Assembly (NCBI GenBank): GCA_014323675.1 | Contig: JACONN010000002.1 | Coordinates: 1,240,001 to 1,304,000 of the forward strand | Reading direction: 5' to 3' | Source: Hormoscilla sp. GM7CHS1pb | Lineage (GTDB): Bacteria > Cyanobacteriota > Cyanobacteriia > Cyanobacteriales > Desertifilaceae | DNA length: 64,000 nucleotides | Shown: positions 62,850-64,000 of the stretch, one piece after another | Numbering within the stretch: position 1 is the first letter of the stretch | Layout: each line of letters opens with the position of its first letter | The notes under the pieces: generated by a model | Database searches by the model: none | Seen by the model: only the letters and a program-made list of their open reading frames with translations | What the model was told of the DNA's origin: nothing | Translations under genes and position numbers: made by a program

Positions 62850-63431
62850 ATGATGGAAACTTATGAGGAAGCGGCGAGGCGAACGAAATTTCGGATTGTG
62901 CTCCCGGCAACCAGCACGGTAAATGGATATAATGGCCGATCGGGGAAATGGGAAATCGCCCTGCGCCGGGTCTTTCAAAGCGTGGCGATCGACTCTGAGG
63001 AGAGAGTAATCATGTTAATTAAATCCCCAGGGAGAGAGATAACGCAACTGGACAAAGAGGAGTTCATTGGCTACCTGAAAGCAGCTCAAGGGGTAATTCC
63101 CTTTGGGATGATGGTTGACAAAGAAGAGATTCAGATATATGCTATAGACAGTGCCAACCTGTACGAACCAATTTGTACGCTGAAAGTAGTAGAGGTGCTC
63201 TGTCGTTATGACCCAGAAATTGGTAACAAGCAGAAGTCGCCCTACTACTTGAATGCTCGCTACCTTGTGGGAAAAGTAGAATCGTGGCTGGATGACTTGG
63301 CCTATCGCTGGAAGTCAGAAATACCTCCAGCAACAGAACAAATGGAAGCGAGCGGTTTATTACCGCTGCTGGACGGTGGACAGACAAAATCAGATGTGGA
63401 GATTAGAATTGATATTCTACATAGAAACTAA
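62850..63431 (+). CDS. Uncharacterised ORF1 of tandem PIN module C
   Basis: 193 residues, same length as the copy at 61649 and about 78% identical by my count. The leader (CATCAGCAATGAGGAGACAA) is almost the same as that of module B. Differences cluster in three loops (residues 23-35, 56-70 and 125-145), while the two central blocks are unchanged. Its end again overlaps the following PIN-like gene by 38 bases. Confidence 0.75.
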   Translation: MMETYEEAARRTKFRIVLPATSTVNGYNGRSGKWEIALRRVFQSVAIDSEERVIMLIKSPGREITQLDKEEFIGYLKAAQGVIPFGMMVDKEEIQIYAIDSANLYEPICTLKVVEVLCRYDPEIGNKQKSPYYLNARYLVGKVESWLDDLAYRWKSEIPPATEQMEASGLLPLLDGGQTKSDVEIRIDILHRN

Positions 63432-64000
63432 CTTCCTGATGAGCATTGCCACAGGACGCGACCCCGAAGCATTGACTCTGCTGCAAAACCCGCCAGAGTC
63501 AGTGCAGATAGCAATTCCATGCATTTGCTGTCTGGAAGCTTTATCCGTGTTAGAACAGGAGGAAAAGTCTCGGAAAATTTTTGAGCAAGAACTGGATCTT
63601 CAAATCAACAGGGCACAGCGAAATGTTATCTCGCCTACGGCGCAGTCTATCCTCTTCCATTTACGACAGGTTCGCGATGATAATCAGACGCTAATTGGAG
63701 AAACTGAGGAGCATCTATTTCAAGCATTTAACCACCAGATAGCTAGTCAAGTAGAGCTAATAGCCTTAACTGGCGAGATGCTACAGTCAAGCGTGAGTCG
63801 AACTATCATTGAAGACCGTACTGATAACTTGATTTTACACTGCATCTTGGGACACGCACGCGAGCATCCTAGGTCGGGAAAAGTGTTCCTAAGTGGCAAT
63901 GTTAAAGATTTTGGTACGCCGAAAGTCAGAGAGGCTTTGAGTCAGGCGGGAGTGAGTGATTATTTCAGTCGGACTCAAGATTTTATCGGTTGGCTACAAT
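63394..64000 (+). CDS. PIN-like domain protein, ORF2 of module C, runs off the window
   Basis: Starts MWRLELIFYIETNFLMSIAT inside the end of ORF1 and continues to the window edge with the same PIN motifs: CCLEALSVLEQEEKSRK, IEDRTDNLILHCILGHAREH, FLSGNVKDFGTPKVREAL and SRTQDFIGWLQ. Only a few residues should be missing. It is more diverged from copies A and B than they are from each other. Confidence 0.75.
   Translation, partial: MWRLELIFYIETNFLMSIATGRDPEALTLLQNPPESVQIAIPCICCLEALSVLEQEEKSRKIFEQELDLQINRAQRNVISPTAQSILFHLRQVRDDNQTLIGETEEHLFQAFNHQIASQVELIALTGEMLQSSVSRTIIEDRTDNLILHCILGHAREHPRSGKVFLSGNVKDFGTPKVREALSQAGVSDYFSRTQDFIGWLQ

Noticed and set aside
1-64000. tRNA and rRNA genes
   Set aside because: I looked in the intergenic stretches for cloverleaf-type TTCRANNC arms and rRNA blocks by eye and found none; a covariance-model scan would be needed to be sure.

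Overview
The window is chromosomal DNA from a filamentous-type cyanobacterium. The evidence is the dense scatter of the HIP1 octamer GCGATCGC, photosynthesis genes (petG, psb27, a psb32-like gene), cyanobacterial families (Uma2/DUF820, CHAT proteases, SLH-domain proteins, AI-2E permease), and a three-unit SphR-type Pho box. No rRNA, tRNA or CRISPR array was recognised. The genus cannot be told from the sequence alone.

Layout. 1-1.2 kb: a degenerate VKOR C-terminus followed by an intact VKOR-thioredoxin fusion. 1.2-3 kb: gene debris (lipocalin-like fragment, IS630 remnant). 3-6.1 kb: coaX, a glyoxalase-like gene and a DUF262 gene. 6.1-9.3 kb: a broken ISKra4 transposase and a broken CHAT protease. 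9.3-12.1 kb: metF, trpS and a small hypothetical gene. 12.1-18.5 kb: glycogen breakdown genes, with glgX broken by a small mobile element and glgP intact, plus a frameshifted Uma2 gene. 18.5-24.2 kb: repeat-rich spacer, a pstS remnant, a Pho box, pstSCAB and psb27. 25-37.5 kb: a minus-strand locus of very large proteins (five LamG-like domains; a degenerate DUF4157 tail). 38-41 kb: petG, mltA and two conserved hypotheticals. 41.3-45.1 kb: two extracellular-type repeat proteins (SBBP/dockerin-like and LRR). 45.4-49.9 kb: a GDSL fragment, an orphan Dnd-associated gene, an AI-2E permease, a collapsed histidine kinase and ilvE. 49.5-53.4 kb: secD-secF and pdhB. 53.8-60.7 kb: SRPBCC, SLH/DUF1565, YtxH, DUF948, psb32-like, cobH and a membrane protein. 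61-64 kb: three tandem modules of an uncharacterised ORF and a PIN-like nuclease ORF.

Two themes dominate. First, short repeats are extremely dense. Two families of roughly 110-180 bp elements have terminal inverted repeats, and three of their copies have exact 8-bp target duplications. Several palindromic families also occur, and some lie inside coding sequence. Second, many genes carry single-base indels or nonsense codons. Five of the indels are consistent with loss of one base from a G/C run, including in pstC and secD, so sequencing error must be excluded before calling those genes dead. The LamG gene (two stops plus a frameshift), glgX (element plus frameshift), the CHAT gene and the histidine kinase carry lesions that base-calling alone cannot explain.

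The best candidates for something not well described are the tandem ORF1/PIN modules at the right end and the LamG/DUF4157 locus, which has features of a secreted or contractile-injection cargo locus.
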